A DNA stretch of 64,000 nucleotides from an uncultured Eubacteriales bacterium (GCA_900079765.1 LT599017.1:1428278-1492277); one strand, 5' to 3'. Counted from the first letter of the stretch, positions 8,872 through 17,869 are shown. Numbers and translations are program-made. The notes: generated by a model not told the origin, from the sequence alone.

Positions 8872-9729
8872 TCACCGGGCCGGGTCTTCCTGCCTCCGAG
8901 CGGCCCCCGCGTTGCAGATCGCCCCGTGGGGGCAGGCACGCTTGCAGTCCCCGCAGCGGATGCACTCGGGGCTGTTGGGGATCTTGTCCACGGGAATGTC
9001 CAGCTTGCAGGCCCTCTGACAGGCCCCACAGTGGACACACTTGTGCTCGTCCACCTGGAAACGGTAGACCGCCACGCCGTTAAAGAGACCATACACCGCC
9101 CCCAGCGGGCAGAGATAGCGGCAGAAGGGCCGGTATACCACCGCCGACAGGAGGAGCAGGACGATCAGAATCCCCATTTTCCAGGTGAAGAGCCAGCCCA
9201 GGGCCCCCCGCAGCAGGGGATTAGCTGCCACCAGGGGCACGCCGCCGAAGAGGGTGCCCGAGGGGCAGATGTACTTGCAGAACCAGGGCTGACCTTGGCC
9301 GATCACGTCCAGCGCCGTCAGGGGCAGGACGACCACGAAGCCGATAAAAATGGCATACTTTAAATAGCGGAGCCACCGGTCACCCGGGAGCTTGCGGAGC
9401 TTCCTCACTCCGGGGATCTTATAGAGCAGATCCTGCACCAGCCCAAAGGGGCACAGCCACCCGCAGACCAGCCGCCCCACCAACGCCCCCACCATCAAGA
9501 GAAAGCCTACGATGTAGAACGAAAATTGGTAGTCCCGGCTGGCAAGGACCGCCTGGAGGGAGCCGATGGGGCAGGAGCCCAGCGCGCCAGGGCAGGAGTA
9601 GCAGTTCAGCCCAGGCAGACAAAGTGCCTTGGTAGGGCCCTTGAAGATATCCCCCTTGGCGAAACCGGCGGCGTAACCGTTTGTCAGGGCGGTAAAGCCC
9701 ACCTGGACCCAAGTGCGAAACCTACCCAA
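8872..9729 (-). CDS. NapH-like membrane 4Fe-4S binding protein
   Basis: From the proposed TTG at 9729 the protein is 285 residues. It has about four membrane segments and two sets of CPxG motifs typical of NapH/RdxA-like electron-transfer membrane proteins (CGWLCPFG and CRYLCPLG). Two C-terminal ferredoxin clusters are visible (CVHCGACQRACKLD and CIRCGDCKRACPHG). An early segment, CLPGLNCYSCPGALGSCPIG, is also typical of the Clostridia subtype. The TTG overlaps the stop region of the preceding CXXC gene and keeps the WVQ N-terminus expected for the family; a longer frame from 9801 would read across that gene in another frame and is unlikely. It probably feeds electrons across the membrane to the thioredoxin-like lipoprotein encoded first in the operon. 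Confidence 0.85.
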   Translation of the reverse strand: MGRFRTWVQVGFTALTNGYAAGFAKGDIFKGPTKALCLPGLNCYSCPGALGSCPIGSLQAVLASRDYQFSFYIVGFLLMVGALVGRLVCGWLCPFGLVQDLLYKIPGVRKLRKLPGDRWLRYLKYAIFIGFVVVLPLTALDVIGQGQPWFCKYICPSGTLFGGVPLVAANPLLRGALGWLFTWKMGILIVLLLLSAVVYRPFCRYLCPLGAVYGLFNGVAVYRFQVDEHKCVHCGACQRACKLDIPVDKIPNSPECIRCGDCKRACPHGAICNAGAARRQEDPAR

Positions 9730-9871
9730 GACCGATGCACTCCATACAGATGAGTACCGCCTTGCGCAGGACCACCTCGACCTCGCCCCGCCATACGCCA
9801 ATGGCGGTAAGCGCGAGACCCAGCAGCACCAGCAGCAGCCCGGCGCGATTGCGCCGCAGGAAAGTCGTCAT
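9722..9871 (-). CDS. CD1871A-type small membrane protein with CXXC motif
   Basis: I translated this 49-residue frame from the sequence. It has a basic N-terminus (MTTFLRRNR), one hydrophobic segment, then GVWRGEVEVVLRKAV and a terminal ICMECIGLG. This matches my memory of the 'CD1871A family CXXC motif-containing protein', found between TlpA-like and NapH-like genes in Clostridia. The ATG at 9871 overlaps the TlpA stop (ATGA). The stop at 9722-9724 overlaps the proposed start of the 4Fe-4S gene, so all three genes are coupled. Role unknown; the CXXC at the membrane suggests redox partnering. Confidence 0.85.
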   Translation of the reverse strand: MTTFLRRNRAGLLLVLLGLALTAIGVWRGEVEVVLRKAVLICMECIGLG

Positions 9872-10500
9872 TCCCGCACCTCCTCCAGCAGAGGGTCGAT
9901 GATGGCGATCCAGTCATTCTTTTCCCGGGAGCCTAAGTAGGCGTACCCCACCTGCGCCCCGTTCTTGTCCACGAAGAAGGTGGTGGGCACGCTCGTGGCC
10001 TGGGAGAGGATGCCGAATAGATCCTGGGAAGGGAGGATGTGCAGGTAGTCGGCTCCCGTCTCCTCCACGGCAGCCTTTGCGGTATCGACCTGGCTTTCAC
10101 TGATGGTGCCGTCTTGGTTCAGGGTGTCGGCCACCAGGCCCACGATCTGAAAGCCCTTGTCGGCGTACTCGGCGTGTATGGCCCCCAGGTCGGGCATCTC
10201 GTTGAGGCAGGGCCCGCAGAAGGTAGCCCAGATATTCACCATCGTCAGGTCATAGTCCTCAAAGATGGACTGGTCAATCGGGTCGCCGTCCAGGTCGGTG
10301 GCGGAAAAGCTGCTCATCACGCCGGCGGATGTCTCCGCATCTTCTCCCTGATCAGGGGCTGGGGTAGGGGAGGGGGCAACTACGGGGACGCTGGGGGAGG
10401 GAGAGGCCGCGTCTCCGGCGGGGGCCGTGCTCCCGGCACAGGCGGAGAGCAGGGCCAGGGCCAGCAGAGCGGCGAGAAATAGGGCAAACCGTCGGCTCAT
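9868..10500 (-). CDS. TlpA/ResA-like thioredoxin lipoprotein
   Basis: This 210-residue precursor has a lipoprotein signal (ALLALALLSAC, lipobox LSAC with Cys at about 21), a Ser/Pro-rich linker to about residue 65, then a redoxin domain. The active site is CGPC in IWATFCGPCLNEMPDL, and the cis-Pro loop is ATSVPTTFFVDKNG. It should be anchored outside the membrane and reduce or exchange disulfides. It is the first gene of a three-gene redox operon with the CXXC membrane peptide and the NapH-like 4Fe-4S protein. A good promoter lies 30 bases upstream (10530-10558). The ATG at 10500 follows AAGGAG. Confidence 0.9.
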   Translation of the reverse strand: MSRRFALFLAALLALALLSACAGSTAPAGDAASPSPSVPVVAPSPTPAPDQGEDAETSAGVMSSFSATDLDGDPIDQSIFEDYDLTMVNIWATFCGPCLNEMPDLGAIHAEYADKGFQIVGLVADTLNQDGTISESQVDTAKAAVEETGADYLHILPSQDLFGILSQATSVPTTFFVDKNGAQVGYAYLGSREKNDWIAIIDPLLEEVRE

Positions 10501-10529
10501 GAAAACAACTCCTTGTAGTCAGTGGAGAT

Positions 10530-10558
10530 AGTATAACAAAATATGGGGTATTAAGCAA
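10530..10558 (-). promoter_or_regulatory. Sigma-A promoter of the TlpA redox operon
   Basis: On the minus strand TTGCTT (10553-10558), 17-base spacer, TATACT (10530-10535), 30 bases from the TlpA start codon. Confidence 0.7.
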
Positions 10559-10591
10559 GGGGCGGACCGTATTTTATCGCTCGCTGCCAGC

Positions 10592-10629
10592 ACAATAAAA
10601 GAGGGCGCACCCATATGGGTGTGCCCTCT
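10592..10629 (-). terminator. Terminator after the collagen-like gene 3' part
   Basis: A 30-base inverted repeat (10600-10629; arms GAGGGC and GCCCTC around CACCCATATGGGTG) is followed on the minus strand by TTTTATT. It lies 55 bases after the stop of the split collagen-like gene. Confidence 0.75.
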
Positions 10630-10683
10630 GAAAACGGAGGCCAGGCGATGCGCGGTGCGCCGCTACTGTACTTAGGTTCTGTT

Positions 10684-11238
10684 TTAAGGAATGGTGAGGA
10701 GGATGGTGACGGCGGCTCCGTTGGGTAGCGCGCCGACGCCCTGGCTTGTGGTCAGCTGCACGGACACAAGCGTGCCCCGCGTGACGGCAACGCTGCCGGT
10801 GCCCGTTGCGGTGCAGTTGGGGTCCTCGTCATTGCTGGGGCCCAAGACGGTTGCGGAGATCCCTGTACTGACAGGGTCGGCAAATCCGCAGGGGCTTGTG
10901 AAGATGGTAGCCGTTACAGTCGCCCCGTCCAACAGGGTCTTATCCCGGATGTTCAGTACCAGACCGACGATGGTCGCATTGAACGGCAGCACGACAGTAC
11001 TTCTGGTAAACTGCGACTGCGAAGAAGAGGTGCCAAGGCCGATCCACCCGCCATCGCTGACCGACTGATCTGTTGCCAAATAAATGGCTGTACTGCCAGG
11101 GCCGGTGGCACCCGTGGCGCCGGTTCCGCCGGTGGCACCTGTCGAGCCGGTAGCACCTGTCGAGCCGGTAGTACCTGTCGCGCCGGTCGCTCCAGTCCCG
11201 CCGGTTGCGCCCGTTGCGCCGGTAGCACCCGTCGGGCC
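10684..11238 (-). pseudogene. 3' part of a split collagen-like exosporium (BclA-type) gene
   Basis: The frame encodes about 50 residues of Gly-X-Thr collagen triplets ([20 protein letters not shown] and on) and then a C-terminal globular domain of about 130 residues ([16 protein letters not shown] ... [10 protein letters not shown]) resembling the BclA-type C-terminal domain of exosporium proteins. It has no start codon: reading upstream, an in-frame TAA sits at 11245-11247 inside the inserted segment. The missing 5' part is at 19943-20494 on the same strand. Joining the two at the shared 12-bp repeat gives one continuous frame of 364 codons plus stop, with unbroken triplets over the joint. 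It is thus either a decayed gene or one reassembled by excision. Confidence 0.85.
11227..11238. repeat. Left copy of the 12-bp junction repeat (candidate att core)
   Basis: ACCCGTCGGGCC occurs here and at 19943-19954, exactly at the two break points of the collagen-like gene. Sequence to the left is collagen-triplet code; sequence to the right is unrelated. Such short identical cores are usual for serine integrase attachment sites, where only the central dinucleotide is strictly needed. Confidence 0.75.
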
Positions 11239-11275
11239 TGTGATTTAAGGAAAGCCGCGCGGAACGCCATGCTGG

Positions 11276-11319
11276 AAAAAAACATAGAAAGGGCAGGCCA
11301 TTGGCCTGCCCTTTCTATG
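11276..11319 (-). terminator. Terminator of the gltBD operon
   Basis: A near-perfect 18-bp stem (11283-11300 and 11302-11319, containing AGGGCAGGCC) is followed on the minus strand by seven T (11282-11276). It lies 9 bases after the gltD stop and inside the inserted segment, 37 bases from the left repeat. Confidence 0.9.
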
Positions 11320-11327
11320 ATGAATCG

Positions 11328-12809
11328 CTACAGGTTGGTATAGCCCATCAGGTACTCGTCAACCTCTCTCGCCGCAGCGCGTCCCTCGGCAATTGCCCAG
11401 ACCACCAGCGACTGACCGCGGCGCATGTCGCCTGCGGCAAAGAGATTCCGCGAGCCGATACGGTAGCCGCCCGAAGAAGTCTTTACGTTGCTGCGGTTAT
11501 CGCGGACAACGCCAAAGAGATCCGGGAGATAATCCTCAGGACCTAAAAAGCCGGCGGCAATCAGCAGAAGATCGCAGGGCAAGGTCTTCTCTGAGCCCGG
11601 AAGCTCAGTCATAACGTTGCGCCCGTCCTTTTGCTCCTGCTGCAGCGCGACAGTCACCACCGATTTGATGTTTCCTTTCGCGTCAGCCACCAGTTCCTTA
11701 ACGGTCGTCTGGTAGACGCGCGGGTCGGTGCCGAAGAGAGCGATGGCCTCCTCCTGGCCATAATCGGTCTTGCAGACGAAGGGCCACTGAGGCCATGGGT
11801 TGCTCTCGGCGCGCTCATCCGGCAGCTTGGGCATCATCTCTATCTGCACCACAGATTTGCAGCCATGGCGGATGGAGGTTCCCACGCAGTCGTTGCCGGT
11901 GTCGCCGCCGCCAACGATAACCACATGCTTGCCCTTGGCGCTGATATACCGGCCGTCCTTCAGGTTCGAGTCCAGCAGGCTCCTGGTGGTGGACGCGAGG
12001 AAATCCACCGCGAAGTGCACGCCTTTGACGTCGCGGTTTTTAACCGAGAGGTCACGGGGCTTTTTGGCGCCGCAGCAGAGAATGACGGCGTCATAGTCGG
12101 TAAGCAGCTCCTCGGCCTTGACGTCTTTGCCCACATCCACGCCGGTAAGGAACTCAATTCCCTCTTCCGCCATAAGCCTTACACGGCGGTCGACAATATT
12201 TTTTTCCAGCTTCATATTAGGAATGCCGTACATCAGCAAGCCGCCTACCCGATCATCCCGCTCAAAGACGGTCACGCTGTGGCCGCGCAGATTGAGCTGG
12301 TCGGCAGCGGCCAGACCGGAAGGGCCGGAGCCGACTACCGCAACCTTTTTGCCGGTACGCACCTTGGGCGGGTGGGCGGTGATGAGGCCGGCGGCAAAAC
12401 AGTCTTCCACAATGCCGAGCTCATTTTCCTTAATGGTGACGGCATCGCCGTTTAAGCCGCAGGTGCAGGCCGTCTCGCAGAGAGCCGGACAGACGCGCCC
12501 GGTAAACTCCGGGAAGTTGTTGGTCTTGTGCAGGCGCTGCAGCGCGTGGTTAAAATTTCCTGTGTAGACCAGGTCGTTCCACTCCGGAATCAGGTTGTGC
12601 AGCGGGCAGCCGGAGACAGCGCCGCCCAGCAGCGCCACGCCGGACTGGCAGAAGGGAACGCCGCACTCCATGCAGCGGGCGCCCTGCACCATCCTTTGCT
12701 CACGGGGAAGGGCAGGGTGGAACTCGTTCCAGTGCTTGATGCGCGAGAGAGGCTCTTCAGCGGGGTTAGCGCACCTTGTATATTCTAAGAATCCAGTTGG
12801 CTTTCCCAC
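11328..12809 (-). CDS. gltD: Glutamate synthase small subunit
   Basis: This 493-residue protein has the N-terminal Cys-rich 4Fe-4S region (CMECGVPFCQSG, Cys46, 49, 54, then CPALCETACTCG) and a FAD/NAD(P)-binding oxidoreductase core (GSGPSGLAAADQL, later VIVGGGDTGNDC). It passes electrons from NAD(P)H to the large subunit, which makes glutamate from glutamine and 2-oxoglutarate. The start is GTG at 12809, with GGAGGGAGGG lying in the last codons of gltB; the gap is two bases, so translation is coupled. Unusual: this normally chromosomal metabolic gene lies inside a recombinase-bounded segment. Confidence 0.95.
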   Translation of the reverse strand: MGKPTGFLEYTRCANPAEEPLSRIKHWNEFHPALPREQRMVQGARCMECGVPFCQSGVALLGGAVSGCPLHNLIPEWNDLVYTGNFNHALQRLHKTNNFPEFTGRVCPALCETACTCGLNGDAVTIKENELGIVEDCFAAGLITAHPPKVRTGKKVAVVGSGPSGLAAADQLNLRGHSVTVFERDDRVGGLLMYGIPNMKLEKNIVDRRVRLMAEEGIEFLTGVDVGKDVKAEELLTDYDAVILCCGAKKPRDLSVKNRDVKGVHFAVDFLASTTRSLLDSNLKDGRYISAKGKHVVIVGGGDTGNDCVGTSIRHGCKSVVQIEMMPKLPDERAESNPWPQWPFVCKTDYGQEEAIALFGTDPRVYQTTVKELVADAKGNIKSVVTVALQQEQKDGRNVMTELPGSEKTLPCDLLLIAAGFLGPEDYLPDLFGVVRDNRSNVKTSSGGYRIGSRNLFAAGDMRRGQSLVVWAIAEGRAAAREVDEYLMGYTNL

Positions 12810-12811
12810 GT

Positions 12812-15800
12812 TTAGTCCCTCCCTCCGCGTGCATTTACATAAAACGCTTCAATCTGTGCCTGCTCCTGCGTCATACCCTTCTCCTCGAATTGGACGATGG
12901 TACGCAGCATCTTGTCGTAATCATGCGGCAGGATTTTCTTAAAGCAGTGCGCCTTTTCATCCAGATGGCTGAGAATTTCCTTGCCCTTTTTAGAGCCCGT
13001 TACCGCCACATGCTCGGTGACCATAGTCCGGATTTCTTCAATGTCGTGTTTTTCCGTAACCGGGTCGAGGTGGACCAGCTCTTTATTGACCTGCAGGTAG
13101 AGGGTGCTGTCCTCATCCCAGACGTAGGCGATGCCGCCCGACATACCGGCCGCGAAATTTTTGCCTGTTTTGCCGAGAACCACCACACAGCCGCCGGTCA
13201 TATATTCACAGCCATGGTCTCCGACCCCTTCGACGACGGCACGGGCGCCGGAGTTTCGCACGGCGAAACGTTCCCCGGCGACGCCGCAGATAAAGGCTTT
13301 GCCCGAGGTGGCGCCATACAACGCCACATTGCCGATGATAATGTTTTCATCCGCTTTGTAGCGGGCGTTTTTCGGCGGGAAAACCGCCAGTCTGCCGCCC
13401 GATAGCCCCTTGCCGAAGTAGTCGTTGCTGTCGCCCTCGAGCAGCAGCGTCAGACCCTTGGGAATGAAAGCGCCGAAGGACTGGCCTCCTCCGCCCTCGC
13501 AGCGGATGGTAAAGGTATCGTCCGGCAGGGTCTCGCCATGGTAGCGGGTAATGTCGGACCCCAGAATGGCACCAAGGGTTCGGTCGGTACTTGAAACCTT
13601 GACAGAGATCGATTTCTTCTCGCCTTTTTTGAGCGCCGCCCCCAACTGCGTTAGGAGGACCTTCATATCCATCGTTTCTTCCAGCTTGAAGTCATAGACA
13701 TCGTCGCTTTCGAAATGTGTTTTACACTCCGGCGCTTTGTAGGGATTATCCAGAATGGCGGAGAGGTCCACCGTAGCGGAGCGCTCGTTGACGGAATGCT
13801 CTCGCACCTTTAAAAGGTCGGTGCGGCCCACCAGCTCGTTCACCGTTCGAACCCCGAGCCTTGCCATGTGCTCGCGCAGTTCCTCAGCGATAAACCGCAT
13901 AAAGTTCATCACATACTCGGGCTTGCCCTTAAAGCGCTTGCGCAGCTCAGGATTTTGGGTGGCAACACCCACTGGACAGGTATCGAGATGGCAGACGCGC
14001 ATCATCACGCAGCCCATTGTAATGAGCGGAGCCGTGGCAAACCCAAACTCCTCGGCGCCAAGCATGCATGCGATGGCCACATCCCGGCCGCTCATGAGCT
14101 TGCCGTCCGCCTCGATGACCACGCGGGAGCGCAGGTCGTTTTGAATCAGCGTCTGGTGGGTTTCGGCCACGCCCAGCTCCCAGGGGAGCCCCGCGTGGTG
14201 GATGGAGCTCTGGGGCGCGGCGCCGGTGCCGCCGTCATAGCCCGAGATGAGCACCACCTGAGCTCCGGCCTTCGCAACGCCGGAGGCAATCGTACCTACA
14301 CCGGCCTCGGACACCAGCTTTACCGAAATACGGGCAAACCGGTTGGCGTTTTTCAGGTCGTAGATGAGCTGCGCCAAATCCTCGATGGAATAGATGTCAT
14401 GGTGGGGCGGGGGAGAGATGAGGGTCACGCCGGGGGTGGAGTAACGGGTTTTGGCGATCCAGGGATAGACCTTTTTGCCCGGCAGATGGCCGCCCTCGCC
14501 GGGCTTGGCGCCCTGGGCCATCTTGATCTGTATCTCCTTGGCGTTCACCAGATACTCGCTCGTAACGCCGAACCGTCCGGAGGCGACCTGCTTGATGGCG
14601 GAGCAGCGGTCGGAGTGCAGCCGATCCGGCCGTTCTCCGCCTTCTCCGCTGTTGGACTTGCCGCCCAGCTGGTTCATCGCCAGCGCCATGCATTCGTGCG
14701 CCTCCTGAGATATGGAGCCATAGCTCATCGCGCCGGTTTTGAAACGCTTGACGATCGAATCCACGCTTTCCACTTCGGAGAGGGGGATGGAATTTTCGGC
14801 GTATTGTACTTCAAGAAGGCCGCGGAGCGTGTGCGGCATGGTCTCGGCGTCTACGAGATCCGTGTACTGCTTGAACAGCTTGTAGTCTCCCCGTCTGGTC
14901 GATTCCTGAAGCGTGTGGATGGTCTGGGGGTTATACATATGGTCTTCCTGACCGGAGCGGGCCTTGTGGTCCCCGCGGCTGTCCAGTGTCTCGTCGACAC
15001 CAAGGCCGAGCGGGTCGAAAGCACGGGTGTGGTTGTGGTCGACCAGCGCGGAGATCTCCTTGAGGCCGATGCCGCCAACACGCGAGACGGTGTTGGTGAA
15101 GTACTCGTCAATGACGGCCTTATCAATGCCTACCGCCTCAAAGATCTGAGCCGACTGATACGACTGAATGGTGGAAATGCCCATCTTGGAGGCAATCTTC
15201 ACGATGCCGTGCAGGATGGCGTTGTTATAATCGTCCACCGCCGCATGGAAGTCCTTATCAAGAAGCCCCTCTTCGATCAGCTCATAGATGGTCTCCTGTG
15301 CCAGGTATGGGTTGATGGCGCGCGCGCCGTAGCCCAAAAGAGTGGCAAAGTGGTGAACGTCACGAGGTTCCGCGCTTTCCAGTATAATCGACACCGCGGT
15401 GCGTTTTTTGGTGCGGACGAGATATTGCTCCATCGCGGAGACCGCCAGCAGCGAGGGGATCGACACATGGTTTTCATCTACTCCGCGGTCGGACATGATA
15501 ATAATGTTCGCGCCGCTTCGGTAGGCGCGGTCGGCAGCGACGAACAGCTGATCCAGCGCGCGCTTCATGGGCGTGTTTTTATAGTAGAGCATCGAAATGG
15601 TTTCAACATGAAAGCCCGGTTTTTTCATATCCCGGATCTTCATCAGATCAAGTGAGGTCAAAATAGGGTTGCGGATCTGAATCACCCGGCAGTTATCCGG
15701 CTTTTCCTCCAGGAGGTTGCCGTCGTCGCCGACGTAGACGGTGGTGTCGGTGACGATTTCCTCGCGTATGGCGTCGAGCGGCGGGTTTGTGACCTGTGCA

Positions 15801-17356
15801 AAGTGCTGCTTAAAGTAGTTGAAGAGAGGCTGCTCATGGCTTGAAAGAACTGCCAGCGGAATGTCAATGCCCATTGCGGAGGTGGGCTCGGAACCGGCTT
15901 TCGCCATAGGAAGAATACGCTTTTGCACATCCTCGTATGTATAGCCGAACGCTTTTTGCAGCTTATGCCTCTGCTCCTTGGTGCTCATCTCAACCCTGCG
16001 GTTTGGAATGGCTAAATCCTTCAAACGCAGCATATAGCGATCCAGCCACTCGCCATAGGGCTTGCGGGTGGAATAGGTCTCTTTCAGCTCCTGGTCGCCG
16101 ACGATACGGCCCTTAATGGTGTCAACCAGCAGCATTTTCCCCGGCTCAAGCCGCGACTTTTTTACGATGTGGGCAGGGTCGATATCCAGTACCCCGACCT
16201 CAGAGGAGAGGATGAGCTGGTCGTTGTCGGTGACATAGTAGCGGGAGGGGCGCAGTCCGTTGCGGTCGAGTACCGCGCCAACGGTATCGCCGTCCGAAAA
16301 GAGGATAGAGGCAGGGCCGTCCCACGGCTCCATCAGGACGGCGTAGTACTGGTAGAGATCCCGCTTCGCCTTGCTGATGTTCTCGTCATGGGTCCACGGC
16401 TCCGGGATGGTAATCATCACGGCCAGCGGCAGCTCCATACCGCTCATAACCAAAAACTCCAAAGAGTTATCCAGCATCGCCGAGTCCGAGCCCTCGGTGT
16501 TTATGACCGGGAATACTTTGTCCAGCTCCTTTTGCAGAGCCTTGCAGGACATCGTTTCCTCGCGGGCCAGCATACGGTCGGCGTTGCCCCGGATGGTATT
16601 GATTTCGCCGTTGTGGCAGATAAAGCGGTTGGGGTGGGCGCGCTCCCAGGACGGCGTGGTGTTGGTTGAAAAGCGGGAATGAACGATAGCAATGGCGGCC
16701 TCATAGTCTTTATCCTGCAGATCCGGATAGAAACGGCGCAGCTGGCCTACCATAAACATGCCCTTATAGACAATGGTTCTGCTTGAAAAAGAAGGCACAT
16801 AGGTGTTGTCGTTGGATTGCTCGAAAATCCGGCGGACAACGTAGAGCTTACGGTCAAACTCCAGCCCCTTGGCAACATTTTTCGGGCGCTTGACAAAGGC
16901 CTGCTCGATGCACGGCATCTTGGCCAGCGCCTTTTGACCGAGAATATCGGGCTGTACGGGAACCTTCCGCCAGCCTAAAAACTCCATACCCTCGCGCTCG
17001 ACGATCAGCTCAAGCATCTTTTTGGCCTGGCTGCGCTTTAGAGTATCCTGCGGGAAGAAGAACATACCTATGCCGTAATCCCGCTCACCATCGATAGAGA
17101 AAGCGCAACCCGCGGTCGCTTTTTTGAAAAACCGGTGGGATATCTGAAGTAAGATGCCGACCCCATCCCCCGTTTTACCTTCCGCATCCTTACCGGCGCG
17201 GTGTTCAAGCTTTTCAACGATTTTCAGAGCATCATCGACGGTTTGGTGACTTTTAACACCCTTGATATTGACGACCGCGCCAATGCCACAGGCGTCATGC
17301 TCAAAAGCAGGGTCATATAACCCACATTGTCGGGCACATTCTTTATTTTCTTGCAT
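12812..17356 (-). CDS. gltB: Glutamate synthase large subunit
   Basis: The 1514-residue protein matches full-length GltB. After a 10-residue propeptide the catalytic nucleophile Cys11 of the class II glutamine amidotransferase domain appears (CGLYDPAFEHDACGIG). The central and FMN-binding synthase domains follow (GGTGAAPQSSIHHAGLPWE), then the 3Fe-4S cysteines in MGCVMMRVCHLDTCPVG, and finally the GltB C-terminal beta-helix with GG..G repeats. ATG at 17356 has AAAGGAG ten bases upstream. It forms an operon with gltD. A strong promoter and a terminator-like hairpin in the leader (17547-17634) suggest attenuation control. Confidence 0.96.
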   Translation of the reverse strand: MQENKECARQCGLYDPAFEHDACGIGAVVNIKGVKSHQTVDDALKIVEKLEHRAGKDAEGKTGDGVGILLQISHRFFKKATAGCAFSIDGERDYGIGMFFFPQDTLKRSQAKKMLELIVEREGMEFLGWRKVPVQPDILGQKALAKMPCIEQAFVKRPKNVAKGLEFDRKLYVVRRIFEQSNDNTYVPSFSSRTIVYKGMFMVGQLRRFYPDLQDKDYEAAIAIVHSRFSTNTTPSWERAHPNRFICHNGEINTIRGNADRMLAREETMSCKALQKELDKVFPVINTEGSDSAMLDNSLEFLVMSGMELPLAVMITIPEPWTHDENISKAKRDLYQYYAVLMEPWDGPASILFSDGDTVGAVLDRNGLRPSRYYVTDNDQLILSSEVGVLDIDPAHIVKKSRLEPGKMLLVDTIKGRIVGDQELKETYSTRKPYGEWLDRYMLRLKDLAIPNRRVEMSTKEQRHKLQKAFGYTYEDVQKRILPMAKAGSEPTSAMGIDIPLAVLSSHEQPLFNYFKQHFAQVTNPPLDAIREEIVTDTTVYVGDDGNLLEEKPDNCRVIQIRNPILTSLDLMKIRDMKKPGFHVETISMLYYKNTPMKRALDQLFVAADRAYRSGANIIIMSDRGVDENHVSIPSLLAVSAMEQYLVRTKKRTAVSIILESAEPRDVHHFATLLGYGARAINPYLAQETIYELIEEGLLDKDFHAAVDDYNNAILHGIVKIASKMGISTIQSYQSAQIFEAVGIDKAVIDEYFTNTVSRVGGIGLKEISALVDHNHTRAFDPLGLGVDETLDSRGDHKARSGQEDHMYNPQTIHTLQESTRRGDYKLFKQYTDLVDAETMPHTLRGLLEVQYAENSIPLSEVESVDSIVKRFKTGAMSYGSISQEAHECMALAMNQLGGKSNSGEGGERPDRLHSDRCSAIKQVASGRFGVTSEYLVNAKEIQIKMAQGAKPGEGGHLPGKKVYPWIAKTRYSTPGVTLISPPPHHDIYSIEDLAQLIYDLKNANRFARISVKLVSEAGVGTIASGVAKAGAQVVLISGYDGGTGAAPQSSIHHAGLPWELGVAETHQTLIQNDLRSRVVIEADGKLMSGRDVAIACMLGAEEFGFATAPLITMGCVMMRVCHLDTCPVGVATQNPELRKRFKGKPEYVMNFMRFIAEELREHMARLGVRTVNELVGRTDLLKVREHSVNERSATVDLSAILDNPYKAPECKTHFESDDVYDFKLEETMDMKVLLTQLGAALKKGEKKSISVKVSSTDRTLGAILGSDITRYHGETLPDDTFTIRCEGGGGQSFGAFIPKGLTLLLEGDSNDYFGKGLSGGRLAVFPPKNARYKADENIIIGNVALYGATSGKAFICGVAGERFAVRNSGARAVVEGVGDHGCEYMTGGCVVVLGKTGKNFAAGMSGGIAYVWDEDSTLYLQVNKELVHLDPVTEKHDIEEIRTMVTEHVAVTGSKKGKEILSHLDEKAHCFKKILPHDYDKMLRTIVQFEEKGMTQEQAQIEAFYVNARGGRD

Positions 17357-17546
17357 GGATCAGGGCTCCTTTCGTATGGGTGGGTAACAGCGCGGCAGGG
17401 CGATCCCCGTCGTGGGATTTTTATTGACAAATCTTTTGCAGCGAGGTTGCCGCCTTGACCGCATCTCCAACTAACTGCCTAGACAGCGATAGCCCTCGCC
17501 GTCGGAGCCAGAAGACTCGTACGGAGGGGGCAGAAAGGCCGGCATA

Positions 17547-17591
17547 CAAAAAAACAAGGGAAGCACAAGCACGAGGCTTGAACTCCCTTGT
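17547..17591 (-). terminator. Leader terminator (candidate attenuator) of gltBD
   Basis: On the minus strand ACAAGGGA (17584-17591) pairs with TCCCTTGT (17554-17561) around an inner CAAGC/GCTTG hairpin and is followed by seven T. It begins only about 10 bases after the likely RNA start from the promoter at 17606-17634, and 190 bases before the gltB ATG. RNA made from this promoter must read through it to reach gltB. Confidence 0.8.
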
Positions 17592-17605
17592 TCGCCACTG
17601 ACTAA

Positions 17606-17634
17606 AGTATACGAATTTTTTTGCGAACTGTCAA
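17606..17634 (-). promoter_or_regulatory. Consensus sigma-A promoter of gltBD
   Basis: On the minus strand TTGACA (17629-17634), 17-base spacer, TATACT (17606-17611): a near-perfect vegetative promoter. It is inside the inserted segment, so the operon does not depend on host promoters. Confidence 0.85.
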
Positions 17635-17869
17635 GGTGGTTTTTGAAGGAATTTTGTTTTTTTGTTGCAGATATTGCGGGGCCGCTGTGGTGAGAACCGC
17701 TCATTTATGCAACTTTGGCTCCTGCAGTCTGCAAAATGCCGGACATATTGGCATATTCCGCGATCTTGTTTATCCGCAGATTAGACTTGTGCCGCCTTCT
17801 TGCGCCTTCTCATAGGACAAAGGGAGAAACACATATAGTGTGTCACCAAGAAAAGGAGGCGCACAAATT

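Noticed and set aside
10953-11285. A minus-strand protein across the left end of the inserted segment
   Set aside because: It is out of frame with the collagen triplets and has an Arg/Pro/Val-rich shadow composition.
13868-15655. A 595-codon frame antisense to gltB
   Set aside because: The opposite strand encodes conserved GltB domains across the whole stretch; the antisense product has no recognisable motif.
17357-17560. Glutamine riboswitch or T-box in the gltB leader
   Set aside because: I could not find the conserved glnA-motif core or T-box sequence; only the terminator hairpin is supported.
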